The notes under the pieces were generated by a model. The model was given only the letters and a program-made list of their open reading frames with translations, did not search any database and was not told the DNA's origin. The translations under genes and the position numbers were made by a program. From positions 11,353,001-11,417,000 of the forward strand of contig NC_092673.1 in assembly GCF_964355755.1 (NCBI RefSeq): 64,000 nucleotides of DNA, written 5' to 3'. The DNA is from Antedon mediterranea (taxonomy: Eukaryota > Echinodermata > Crinoidea > Comatulida > Antedonidae). Numbering within the stretch: position 1 is the first letter of the stretch; every line of letters starts with the position of its first letter. Of the stretch, positions 41,661 to 55,500 are shown in pieces.

Positions 41661-43458
41661 TTTTTTTCCTGTCATCATTTATATATTCACGTAAGAAAAA
41701 CCTGCTTCAAATACCTGTCTCAACTCACTGAAATGTGAAATGTTATTTTAAACTGTTGTATATATTTGTGTTCTTTTTCTGTTTTAGTTTATTTCATTTT
41801 TACATTTTAGGGGATCGGCGAGTCACTTGATAGTGTTTTGTTTCACTTTTTGACAATCACGTCTGCCCACTAAAGTGCTCTGTACCTTGTGATTTTTATT
41901 ATTTATAAAAAACGATATAAATGAAATGAAAAAAAAAAATGAAATGAAGAAAAATGAAATGAGAAAAAATCAAATGAAACCAACAAACAGACACATATGA
42001 AAAAATACAACCCAAGTAAGTAGTGAGAAAATTACGCTTTGCTTGGTAAAGTCTATAAATTCTACTAAATTGAAATGTGTTATAATAAAATTTTGTGTGG
42101 CGAGTCGTTTATTTGAAGAATAAAATGAACGTCTGTGAGTGTTTATTTTAATTGTTTTTGGCGTTGGGGTGTTTGTTCAAAGCTGAATATTTATTCGAAT
42201 AAATACGGTAATATAAATCTAATTTTAGTTGTGGAATAATTAGCCCACTTGCGAGAATACCAACCTTAACTCCACTGGGAAAAATATTTCTAGTATACAA
42301 TCATCTTTAACAAAAAAAGTTTTTCGGCACCAGAAATAGGGTTACAATTTAAATTTTTATTCAATTAGAAACTATTAAAAAAAGCATTGTACTATAGCAA
42401 CAAATCAACAAATAGAGTTAAAAGCCATAGGCACAAACTTAATTAAAATGCAACAATAAAAGTTTGTAAAAATCAAAATACAGTACATAAAAATGTCTGT
42501 ATTCATTGGTCATGTGGTATTTAAATCAGTAGTCTATCTTCAATAATATTAGCGTGATCAAGTTTGCTGTGTCAAAAATAACACCATTCAATTATAGCAA
42601 TAGAAAATTAATACAATTATTATAATATTGTTTTTAAATCTTATTAGATAGACCTAAACAATCCAATAACATTAATTTTGTTATTTTTCAAATGGATTCC
42701 AATACACATTTCTTGAGTAGCAACAACACAAAACACACACCCGTATATCTTGTAAGACATCTACCTTCTGTGTTCCTACAGATAAAAACAAATTAGTGGC
42801 TTTAATTTCATACATCGTTTAGCAAAATGGTGTTCTGTTTGAAATAAACTTATAATAAAGTTAAAAAATGCCAGATTACCGATTAGAATATTTTTAAGTC
42901 TGTGAAATTAGAAGTACCTTTTTCCTTCTGTATAATGCAACCTAAAAATAATGACATTTAAATGTTGTTCCAGCAAGTACAAGACCCTAGACCATGTAAA
43001 TAATAGGCATTCCAAAGCACCGTCTTTTTACATGGCATGGCTGGTGTTTCAATATTCAATTTAGGATGGTAGTGGCAGATAAATTATTAAGAATTTAGAA
43101 CAGTAGGTGGTTCATCTATAATATAAAAGAAATAAACTTTGCCTATGTCAAGTTTCTGGTTACAACTATATGGGCCATTAGACTTTGCCTCAGAATTAGC
43201 AAGGCCATCAGAGCTGAAACACCTCCGTGAATAGAAGGCACCACTTCCCATGGGTTTAGACAAAGCATATTTGTATATTATTTTTCTATTTTTTCTGGTT
43301 TATAAAAAGCAAAATGCAGCTCAAAAGTTAAAAAATGTAAGCCTATCTATACCAATAATATGCAAAATAATATAGTTGCAAACAAATATTTACAAAATAA
43401 ATCCAGCGAAAAACTATAAGTTGTTTAAAAAAGTTGTTTTACCATCACTTGTTTGTGC
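41661..43458 (-). other. 3' flank and probable 3' UTR of the CIZ1-like gene
   Basis: No coding exon recognised. The poly-A-rich stretch around 41930-41970 and the CGAATAAA MITE-like words at 42075-42205 mark repeats. From about 42300 to 43458 the sequence is non-repetitive and could be 3' UTR of the minus-strand gene. No single poly(A) signal can be assigned with confidence. Confidence 0.4.
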
Positions 43459-43518
43459 TTAAACTTCTTCCTTAACTTCAACTGGGTTATTTTCTTTTTT
43501 CTTTTGATTAATATGTAT
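43459..43518 (-). CDS. CIZ1-like terminal exon
   Basis: 60 bases, phase 0: IHINQKKKENNPVEVKEEV and stop TAA. Acceptor catttttag. Lysine-rich tail as in related proteins. It lacks homology detail, so it rests on splice signals and phase. Confidence 0.7.
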   Translation of the reverse strand: MHINQKKKENNPVEVKEEV

Positions 43519-46500
43519 CTAAAAATGTTAATATATTTAGACATTATTGAACATACTGATAATTAATCAATTAGTTTATAGTTCGCATACATTTCCTATT
43601 ATTACATTTCAGACAAAACATTTCATCTGCAGTTCATCTATTCTGGTAAACGTAATGCAGTTATGTGGGTTTTGTCAAGATTGTGGTAGTTTAATTTCTA
43701 TGTTATTTTATTAATAACTTGTAATGGTAGATATAATAGTGAAACACATAAAGGCTTGTTACAACTGCTAATATAAAACTGGGTCCTCCCATGGAGAAAT
43801 AATATTTCTCCATTTTCTCCATGGTCCTCCTAACCACCAAGCCCATCTCAATTCAACATTAAATTCGCCGTCATATCTCCACGTCTATTAGTTCACATTA
43901 TTGACGCATTGTCAATAATAAAGGCTGATCAATTATCTATAATTTTTTTTTATGCCAAAATTGCTCTAAAAGTATAATTTTATTGATGAAAATGCAATTA
44001 ACACTCTAAATATATCCTACTGGTAGGTTATAATTGATTGAACTTGGAAGGGCTTGGTTTTAATTGATAGGACTTGGTTGGGCTTGGTATTTAGGAGGAC
44101 CCGTGAAAACTCCAGCTAATACAGAGTTGTAGCCACCAGTACAGTTGGTGAGGTTTCAATCTTACCACTTTTTGGCAGGCCTGGGTTACAGTAAGTTATC
44201 AATATTATTACCACCAACATTTTATCTTCAAAAAATAATTTAAAACAAAATGATGATATTGATAACTTGAAATTGATAACTCTTATTGAATGTGCCAAGT
44301 TCAAATTTATTGTCATTTATCATTTAAATTGCTTATTGAATAGTCTAATTGCACATGGCGCTCAGTCTTCTTAGGACTCAGACTCACGGCGTTACGGTGG
44401 CGTTATGTAAGCGGCGTACATATTTTTGTGTCTGAACCAAGTCGCGGATTAGCGTTAGGGAGCTGTTACATCGCGCCAGTGGTGTTAACCCAAGCAGGAG
44501 AGGGTAGATTTAATAACGCTAATCCAGTGATGCATCAGTGATTTTAACCTTAACCAATGAAAAGACACGACCACGATTAGCAGACAGAAACTACATACCT
44601 GTACTCTAGTATACGACAGTGAAATAGCTATGTCAAATGTATTTTTAGGTTTTCAATTTTAAAGAACAGTCAAGTTGGCGTCAGTGATAGAATATTTTCA
44701 TAAATCAAATCAATTAATCAGATAATTTTCCATGTAATAATTATGTTTTAAATTATTTTGAATTAAAATAAATTCTACAAGTAATAAGAACAAATCAGTA
44801 TATTTAAAAGTAACATTATATAAATAGAAATAACAAAAACCAATATTAAAATGTAAACTTTCATTCATTGTCAAGAATGTATACATATAGTTCTGTTTTA
44901 ACCTGATCAGAGTGTTTTAAACGCAAGGCATTGGAATGTTGCGTCTGAACACCTTGGATTTTAATGCCACGGATTACCGTATGCCTTTCGTATAGGTGTG
45001 CTACAATTTGCACTCCTCAATACATTCAGAGGTGCTGTAGGTGTGCTGTTTGTATTTTGGTGTGCAGAACTTTACCAAATTTAGGCGTGTTGTAAATGGC
45101 ACTCCTCAATGGCAGTTTAGGAGTGTGTTAGGTGAGTGATCGCACTCGCTTGCCTTAAAAGACAAGGCCTGCTGAACATACCCTTAATTGAAAGGATTAA
45201 TCTACTAGATTTACTTTTAAAAAGTTTAAGGGAGGTGGGACATTAATTAAATACATTTTAGTTTTTTCGCTATAGCCTTTTCACAAAAACGCTGAACAGA
45301 TGGGACGTCTCCACCTTTTTAGCTATTTTTTTTATTATTCTCTGCAATTTATTTGTTTTTAATTTTAGATAAGCTATTAAACCACATAATACAAAAAATA
45401 TCATAGCCTGGTGAAAAAAAGATAGTGCATCTTTACTAATCACATTGGATTGTATGGGGTCATGTTATAGGATGGTTCAAAGTTTGCAGTCCAGCTTTTA
45501 GTCAAGTTTCACAAGTCTAGGTAACAAAGGCTACTAATTGGCCAATGATGAGAAAGTATTTGAAGAGCAGACAAAATTTTGCGCATTAATATCACTTTCC
45601 ATTTTGTTACAATAAAACTTTTTTCGCATTTTACGCTTATTATTGGAATAAGATCAGTATCAATTTAAGTAAAGTATTTTTAATTAATAACAAACAGAAA
45701 CTACAATTATGTATATAGGAACCATGATGGTATGGTAACTTTCATATTTTTTAGGCCTCTGACCGAGTATCTCAACGAAATTCATGAACCAATCCTTCAA
45801 ATTGTGATAACGTTCTGAAACTTGGTACAGTTGTTCATTAGGGTATCAAAAACATAGAATGGAAGGGTTGCACCAAAAAAAAAAGCAAAAAAAAAAAGAA
45901 AAAAAAGCAGCTATTTTGGATTTCAAAATGGCCGAAACATTGCACACTGAAACATCCATCGATCGGTGGTTTCATTGGAAAGAGAATTTGATACTGATCA
46001 ATTTATTCCATTAAACCCATATAAAAATTCATAGTTACAGTTATTTAGCATTAAAACAAGTCACGTGACCAATAAAGTACTAACAAAATTGGACAGATAT
46101 TGTTAAAACTGTATTTAGAACAAAAAAAAGCTATCCAACGATACCAAACAGTATGGACGTATTTGGTCAAATTAGATGTTGACTTTTTTACCTTTATTGG
46201 TCACGTGACTTGTTTTATTGCTAAATAACTATGTAACTATGAATTTTGTATAGGGGTGTAATAATGGAATAAAACGATCAGTATTAATTTTTCTTTCCAA
46301 TGACACCATGAATACCCATGTTTAGTGAGGATTGTTTTCGACTTTCCCTTGACCAAATTTTGTGCAACTCTTCCATTGTGTGTTTTTGATACACCAATGA
46401 ATAACTATACCAAGTTCATCTTATCACAATCTGAAGGATTTGCCTCAAATAAGCACCTTAACACGCCTACTACAAGGTATCCCCCCAAATTGCGAAAAGG

Positions 46501-49500
46501 CGTGATTTTCAAGAAAATCGTACATGCTGAAAACAATTAATATGAAGTATGAAGGATATTTTTAAATAAAAGTTAAAATTAAGAAAAATGGAAATTTTCT
46601 GGGTGAAGCTGCACTTTAACAGTATAAAAATGATGCTTTATAAAACTTTTGTGAGGCCTTTAATGGAATATGCTGTTCAAGTTAGGTCCCCTCATTACCT
46701 GATGGAATCTCTGCTCTGCTACTCTACTACTACTCTCGATTTGCTCTCACTTAAAGGCAGAACTCGAGGCGGTTTTTTTTCAATATCTCCCATCCAGAGT
46801 GATAAAGCTCTGGAACAAACTACCCTCACACGTTGTTTTATGCACAACACCTTATACATTCAAGAATACCTATAACAATTACATATATTATTTGAGAGGA
46901 GTTAGTCTCAACGACTAAAAAAATACTCTAAAGCCTCCTTATATCACAAAGGTAAGATAATCTTAAAGTTTTTGAATTTTCTCAAAAAGTACAATCCTTG
47001 GTTTGCTTTTGCACTTTAGCATAATTCCATAACAATTTTTTTTGATTTTCACTAGTGGTACAGACATTACAGTACTATCTTTTACTTCTGAAAGTCAAAC
47101 ACAATTTTCTTAATTTTGTTTATATTGATACCAAGATTCAGATTCATTTCATTTATGTTTTATTTTTATTAAAAACATAAGGCAATTTCTATCATACCAA
47201 TTTACTAAAATTATGAACTTCATACATCATCATATATCATCAACAAATTTAACTATTTGAAATGATTCACTTCACAGATCAATAGTATATCAATTTACTA
47301 CTTGGGGAACCAGTGTGTAATGGTGTTACAACAAAAACATTCTGAATTCTAATACAATTGGTTCTGTTTTTGAAAGAAAAAAGTTATGTGTGCAAGCAAT
47401 ACTGTCTTACTTTTAAAGCATTGAAATGTGGCTGGCTACTGCAGTGTGTCACCTTCGCAACAGCCTTCTTGAGATAGAATTTGTGGCACAACTTGCAAAA
47501 ATAGCCAGATACTGGCACAACAAAACATTGGCCTGAAACAAATAGAATGAAATTGTAAATACAATGAAGAAACCCTTTACTAGATTCAAGCAGTATAAGG
47601 TAAACAAACTTCTGGATCCATCTCAAAGATGTTAAGTTTTGTGTTTGTATCATGTAAAAGTAATAACTTTATATTATATTATAAAATACAGTACTGGATT
47701 ATCAAAAAAGTAAAAAGCAGAAGATGGGTCACATTTCCATTGTATAATAATGAGCAAATCCGTATCTTTCCATAACTAATAATAATACAGTATGCACAAG
47801 GATTTAAGAAAATGATAAATTAGTGAAATGAGGCCTTAGATTGACCTTACTCTGACAAATAATTTAAACATTGGTCTACAAGATAATAAGTTTAACAGTA
47901 AAAAAGATAATGATAAAGACCAAAAATAGAAAAGGTAATTATTTACAAACAAAATAAATGAAAAAAAAAATATGTATATAAATATTTGTCATAGACCATC
48001 ATCTGTATATTAATGCTACTAAATTTGTTGCAAATTATTATTATCTCCTCCAATATTGTTGAATTGTACAAGCTCACTTGATGTTTCTTGAGGGAATATT
48101 TCGTATACATATATATTTTCGTATATAATATCGTGCTTACTAAGTAAGTCTTATTTCAGGCTTAGGGAGTCGAGTTGAAAGAGTTGAGAGTTACCACCCT
48201 GGTACTAGATCAGGATTGAACCCTAGACCTTGGGCAAGCTTTAGTCATACATAAACCAAAATGTAGGGCGAGAATGAAACTACAGATTGTCCCTGGGCAC
48301 TCATTAATGAATGTTAACACAATTTGTAAAGTAAACAACTGAAAAGTAAAAAATTTGTTAAATGTACAAACAATTATAAACAATTCTACAAAATGTTTCC
48401 AAGAAGAAAGAAATCTGAAGAAAAAAAATGTGATTAACCTATTTACCAGTCTTAAAATCAACTTTTTTCTTATGTATTTTGGTGTTTTTCACTTGTAATT
48501 TTAATTTTTTTGTATCTATATACACCTTTTTAAATATTTTATCAATTTTACATCACATGCAATTCAGTTTTACTACTGCCAGTTGTGATTATTTTTTTTT
48601 AATAAACTTGAAACTTAAATAAATATGCAAATTAGTATGTAGAGAATCCCATACATTAATAATATTAACTACATTTGAGTGTTACTGAAAAAAACCCAAA
48701 ATACTTAGAATTAAAGAGTAGGTTTGAAGTTGACAAAGGTAACCAACAGTACCAATTACTAGAAATGAAATAAAGACGTTGAAGGTAAAGAAACCTACCA
48801 ACAGGTGTATTGGGGTCATACTCGCTTAATTCTTCATCCTCAGGTTCAGAGCAAATAGGACTTTCATTTATGGATTCTCGAGTCTGTTTAAGGCGTTTGA
48901 TTTGATGGGGTTTAGGGGCTGATACTGGAGTAGTCACAGACTCCGTGGTTGAGACAGTTTCTTGTTTACACAAAGCTGTGGATGCTGGAAACATAGATTT
49001 AGGGATCTTAGAGGCAGTAGAAGAATTTATTTCTGAAGAATTATTTAATTCTGAAGGAGCTTCTGGTTTGGTAGCTTCAGATGTTAATGGTTTAGGTTCA
49101 TCAGATGGCACTGGTGCCTTAGATGGCAACGGTTCAGGTTCTACAGATGGCTCTGGTTCAGGAGATTTCAGAGAATCCTGGCTACATTCATTGACACTAT
49201 CAACACTTTCTGGATCAAGAGGCTCATCTTGGTCAACAATCTTTTCAATTTTGGAGACAACGGTATGGGAAACTTCAGATGGAATATCAGTATCAATATC
49301 AGTTGGTGCATCATTACTGGTTTCCTCAGAAGGCTTCTCTGGGGTTTCAGTAGGACATTTGACCTCATTTTGAGAAACCTCTTCTGCTGGGCTAGGGTTT
49401 ATTTTAGTGCCATTTGGCTTATCTTTGCCCAATTCTTGTTGTTTTGTTGTATCTTCAGAGGTCTCCTGAACAAAGAAGAATGAATGTGTCTACATTAGAA

Positions 49501-52500
49501 AATAACACATACAAAACAAATTACAGAAACCCCATTAATTGTACTAATACTGGTGCAATTAGTAAAGATATAGTAAAATAATATTTGTAGAAAACCGGAT
49601 GGTGGTTCAAACAAAGTTCAGGGTTTAACAAGAATAAAGAAATTATCTATTTCAGACTTGTTCTTAACAAATTTAAAAGAATTGCCAACAATTATTCAAA
49701 AGAAAATTGGTTTGATTCTTTTTGTGAAATGTTGAATAACTTCTTTCAACATAATTTGTGTAAAATAAGGTCATGTGATGTAAGGTCATCTAAACTTGCT
49801 CCCACAATACTGACTGTATATATAGATATACCAAATAAAGTGAAAGACAGTTGACCGCCATTCTCATCGTCTTTTTTTCTGACCATTAAGAGCAAACATT
49901 TCCACCCAATATGACCTATTGCCAAGAAATTACTGCCAAAAAAATGATGTGAAGATCAATCATATTTGCAAAGCTGACCAATCAGAAGAAAAATAATCTT
50001 ACACAGCCCTCATCAACCTCTTCTTCAAATATTCCAATGGCATCTACGGTGACATAATCCTCAGACTTTGCTGAGCCCCTATTCTGCTTCCTTTCCGCAC
50101 ATTCCTAATTAGAATTGACAATATAGAAACAAAATATTGATGAACATAAAAAAGGCCATAACTTGAAAGATCCAGATAATAGGATTAACATTTTAATATC
50201 GAAATATCTTTATAAATTATAATAGATAATAATGAACATAGGTACATAATAAACATTGTAGCTTGACATGGCAGAATTTGTTTTGATTCTACAGGTAAAA
50301 TATAAGCAGTAATAATGGATGATGGATGACATCATCAGGTTATAATTTTAAAGAAATAAACACAGGAGTAAAAGTGAATGCACACTATTATTAATATTAG
50401 GCCAAAAAAGGGAACAGCTAAACAGCTCAACTATACCTTAACTTGTCAATGATTGAAACATATTATAGTTACTGTGCTTATATCACATATAAGTAATCAA
50501 TTGTGAAGAGGCAGACAAAAATCAATAGGTTGAGGTTAACGGAAATACCTTCTTATGGCGTTCAGAATTGCAATGAGCTTGGCACTTTTCGTTGTCCTTG
50601 AATGTAGTATTACATATCTTACAATATCTTTGACTCTGCTGTACACGCCTCTTAGCATCCTACAGGAAGATTGTAAAGAGTGCAACTGGTGGCTCGTGAA
50701 ATATAGTATCTGTTTACAGAAATCTTACAAGTGGTTTTAAAGATCAAATATAATATTTACACAATCCTTTAAAATGTAACAAGACTAAATCCAGAGCCAT
50801 ATATATAAAGAGTTTCGACTTTGAAGATTAGAAGCCATTTTAGTGTCAAAGAATTTGCACGCTGAAGGCGCGCGCGTTTATTTTGTATAGCATTCTCCTG
50901 TAATTCATGAATTATTTTTAGATTTTGTTGTCTATGAAATAACGCTTAGATTCCGTTTTTATTTTAGTAATTAATTTTATTGGTATTCTTGGTAACATAT
51001 AGCGTATATATTTTTTTTTATAATAAAAAAATAAATAAATGCTAGGGCCTACATGCAAGTTAGGATACATCAAAGCATGAACCAATACAAAAAACACACA
51101 AATTCACCTCTCTTTTTATACCGTATATGGCTCTCTGTGTGTTTTTGACACAAACTGCGCCACCAACGTTATTAAATTTCAGAGACTAGTTCATCATTTC
51201 ATTTGTAATAATTTGCCTTGATTATTTTTATATTGTTCATACCCTTTTCAGCATATCAACAAATATATCCATGACACTTTATTATTTCATTTAGTCATCA
51301 AAGCATGCATTATGAATAGAAAATATTACATAATTGTTATTAATAAGGACGTAGTTATGAGATGTTTCGTTCCAAAATCAATCGAACTTTATAATGTACT
51401 AGCACACGCGCGCCCAATATTCTTTACCGCAAGTACTTCTGTACGCTGTGCACATAGAAATAACACCGTAAAATTTGCAATTACATTTGTTTAAATATTA
51501 GAAAAAGTTGAAAATATTTTGTTGCTCCTATACTTTACATGCATTAATGGAGACATGTTTGACACAATTTGATCTGCATATCACGTGACTTTAATCTGTC
51601 GTAACTCTTTACTAAATCCAAGTTGACTCATTTTGATTTCAAGTGGAGAGAATCAAATTGACAGCTATCTTGCAAGGGTTAAAAAAATTGTTATTATATT
51701 AGTGACAATCATTAAAATAAAACTCTAAATCCGGGTATTTTAATCATTTTGATTGATATAGAAAAGTTACATTTATCCAATAATGAATTATTGGTTATCC
51801 GCACTTGGCGGATAACCCCTTGTTATTGTCAGGATCTTTTTTTTTCTATGTTCTTCTTTCTTTCCACGATTTTTGTTCGCAGCGTATCTCTAATTCTGGC
51901 CAACATATGATTGTATAACTTTGTCAAAAGATTGCCCTGTAGCTGTAGATGTGCAAGAAACTTTTTTTTTCAAATTTCGAGTCGCGCAGCGTAAGTTACG
52001 CGCGATTTTGTGAATTTCAATGATTGATCATAGAATAAAAACTAAAAGTCGCTTTGTATTGAAACTTGGTGAAAGTTTAAGTCATATAATGCGCAAACTT
52101 CCTATGGATTAAAAATGGCATGTTTCACAAAAAGTTACGCGTGCACGCGCGTTTTAAATTTCAAAATGCGAAAAATTAATTTCTAATCAATTTTCTACGC
52201 GTTTCATTTTTTTACGCGCGCGTGCGCACGTAGCGCAAAAACATCTTTTCTTTGTTTGATTTTTGTTTTTCCAGCCTTTTCTAGTAAATTTACCAATTTT
52301 CAATCAATTTCGACTTAAAATTACGTCATACGAGCATGTCGAATTGAACAATTTGCGCGCGTTTTTGATGAAAAAGTTCAAAAATTCGTGAAAATAAAAA
52401 TATATATTCGAATATAAAATATAGGATTTTTGTCTCTTTCGCATAGCTCATCACATTTAATAGAGCGCATCTCCACTTATCCGTATTCCATTTCCCCCAA

Positions 52501-55500
52501 TTTTGTTATATTGTCTAGGCCAATCAATTATCTTTTGCATGATCTACCATTTTTTAAATTGTGATAACGTCATCATGTCCAAAAGCGTCAATAACTAGGG
52601 TCCCTTATTTTCACCTATTCTGCACTGTATGTAGTACGTATACAGAATATAGTGTATACCGTATATACTTTGACATGATGCAAAATAGAGAGCGCACTAA
52701 CATTTTTTCAATGGCATAATCGTTTTTCTGCGCGCAATATTGTAACGTATGAAGTGCACGTGGCGTTTGAGCTGCGGATAACCTAACTCGTCCGTAGTGA
52801 CGATTTCAAATCTAGTTGGTTTTTTTTCTGTTCATTTAATCAGTACTATAAATTACTTTAATAAATAAAATGTACTTTTCACAAGCTACATGCTACAACA
52901 GGCAATATTACTGTTTGTTTTTTTGTCTGTTATTCAAATACGTGTTTGAATAAAGGTCAAAGTGAAAAGAAAGAAAATGGAACAAATTGACAGGGTAAAG
53001 TATTGGTACCAAATGGTATATTAGGCAATGCAGACCTTCATTTCAAGAAATAAGAGGAGAGCACTCAAAAACTCCTTAAATTTTCAAGGAGCTTGATATT
53101 TACATATTTGTTTTTTTTTGTCGGCATCTTTAGTCAATCAACCGAACATTGTTACTATAATTAGAAGTTTGCTAGTTCACTGGTGCCTCTTTCATCGTCG
53201 TAGAAAATATCTATTAATGTACTTTTTAATTAAGGAGTGACATTTTTTGCTCTCCTTAGATCGTTTTCAGGAGCTTAGAAAATGAAGGTCTGAATGCTAA
53301 AGAACATTGAAGAATAATTAAAGTTTGTTTAATTCGTCATCAACCTAGTAAAAACTCATAGCAAAATCCAAAATATGAACAGATAAAGTAATGTAGATAA
53401 ATAAAAGTCTCAAAATGTATTGTAATTTTAATGGAAATATAGACAGAACTAGAGCTCAATACACATTTTCCAGATGGGTCTCAATTTCCTAATAACATGA
53501 GGTTTGAGGGAGCATAGTGTGTGCTTCTTTGCCAGGCGTAATGTCAATGTGAAATATATTTCCACATGATTATTACTTATTGCACAATGTTTTTGCCAAT
53601 AATATAGATCAGCAAGGTAATAAAGTACATTTTAATTACCTAAATGTGTGTCACACCATAGAGGATCATTTCAAATCTTTTTCCATTAATGTTTTTAAAA
53701 TTCACTAATGGTCTTTGGTGCGACCATATTAATTCGAAAAAACACCAAAGGGCATTTATTGTTTGGTGTTTTTAGGGGGAATTATTTTTGTTTGGTGTTT
53801 ATTTTTTTAATGTAATATGGTAACATGTATAACCAAATAAATGCTCCCTAATTATGAAAAAATAATTAAATATAATTATATTAAACATAATTACATCTTT
53901 TTTAAAATAAACAATAATTTTAACTTTAGAATGAAATACCTGATGGCTGGATGTTTCACGATGATTGATTGTTGATCCAGTAAAAAATATCTGGCATTCC
54001 CGACAGAAATGACGATCACCACGAGCTGCTGTGTTGCTTCTATCTCCTGTTTCACTGCTAAATTTACGAACTGCCCTATTCTTACTGCCAATGGTGCCTC
54101 CTTTACCCCTGGTAAATGCACATTTACATTAGTTTATTTATTTTGTAAAAGTATATCTTGGGATATCCCACTTTGTGAATAAATATACTGAAAGATGAGG
54201 GCGTGTCAACTTAAACGCTGCTGCACATGTGTACAATTGCCTGTGTTTGATTTATATTAAACATCTAATACATAAATAAAATCTATTATTTACTTACAAA
54301 CACAATTATTTAACCAATACTACTTAAAATGCCATGTCAAAAAAAATTGCATTAATTTAAACCAATCAGATGAAATACAAAATTATACAGTAGGCCTATT
54401 TTCCAAATAATTTGTATGAGTGATAGTGCTGTTTTGTCAAAGAAAAAATCCTGTTATTTTTAACATGTCAAGATGTGAACTCTGGAAACTATATTTTGGT
54501 AAGTAGCTATTCCTCAACTATTAATTTGTATTTAATTTACTCTAAGTAAAGATTGTAATAATTAAAAATAATTGGATAAAAAAAAATGTGCTGACCTTAA
54601 ATAATACGTCATCAATTAAAAAAAAAGTTATGTGTTACAGTAACACTGTGTTAGTAACATCACTGAAATAGACTGTATATATAGACTTTAGTATCATTTT
54701 ATAAATTAAATTAGCTTGGTACAAATTTGACTTTCTATACAGTCATTGAAACTTACACTGTGGACAAAATAACTAATAAATTTCAATTAAATCAGAAAAT
54801 ACTTTTGTTGATATTAACATGTTCATTAAGCCAATCAAAAAATGGTTTGGCAATTGCCAATATGATATTGTTTAATATAAAAATTAACATACTTTCCCTC
54901 AATCATGCGTAGATGTTGTTGAGCCTGGATACGAGCTTTTGCTTGATCGGTTTGGAAGTTGGCAACCATCTTGATTTGATTAATGGCGTTTCTATGGCTC
55001 TGACTATCCATGTGGAATTTATAATCCTAGAAATGAGAATACAAATATTTAAAAATAAACAATATTAATTCATATTTATGAAAATAAACACCCCGGACAT
55101 TTATTGTTCGGGAGGGTTTGGAAGGTGGTGGCCAGGAGAGCGCCTTTATTTGTGCGACTTACAGAACTTTGTTAAAAATAAAGATATGAGGCAGGAGACA
55201 AGAAAATTTGAGATCTATTAGGGAGTATGAAAAAGAAAACCTACAACATCTGAAAAGCAGATAATTAATTCTGCTCAGTCTTTACCAAAGAGCCCATTAC
55301 ACAAAGTAATAGAATTTTGACAAGGCCCCTAACAATAGTATAAAATACCAAACTATATATATTCATTCATTTTGTTTGTGTGTGTTTATTTTTATTTTAT
55401 AATTGTGGTCTATAGTTTTGATTTGTTGCTTAAAGGGGTGATACTTATTATTTACACATTTCGCTGATTCGAACTTGACTGTACTGGGCATTGACAATGG

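Larger units (their letters stand above)
43519..47410 (-). other. CIZ1-like last intron, repeat-filled
   Basis: 3.9-kb intron holding a copy of the 61249-62174 element interior (about 45480-45760), a foldback element (45790-46450) and a LINE fragment (46588-46880). Also the aatttgcactcctcaatac / ggtgctgtaggtgtgctgtt repeat at 45005-45055, which recurs at about 60490-60540. Confidence 0.65.

Noticed and set aside
48945-49373. 142-codon plus-strand frame rich in Gly/Ser
   Set aside because: Antisense shadow of the acidic Pro/Glu/Ser linker exon of the CIZ1-like gene, which has splice signals and family context on the minus strand.
53891-54121. 76-codon minus-strand frame VKEAPLAVRIGQ...
   Set aside because: Wrong phase. 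The in-phase reading of the same exon gives the C2H2 finger RHFCRECQIFF and joins both neighbours without a break.
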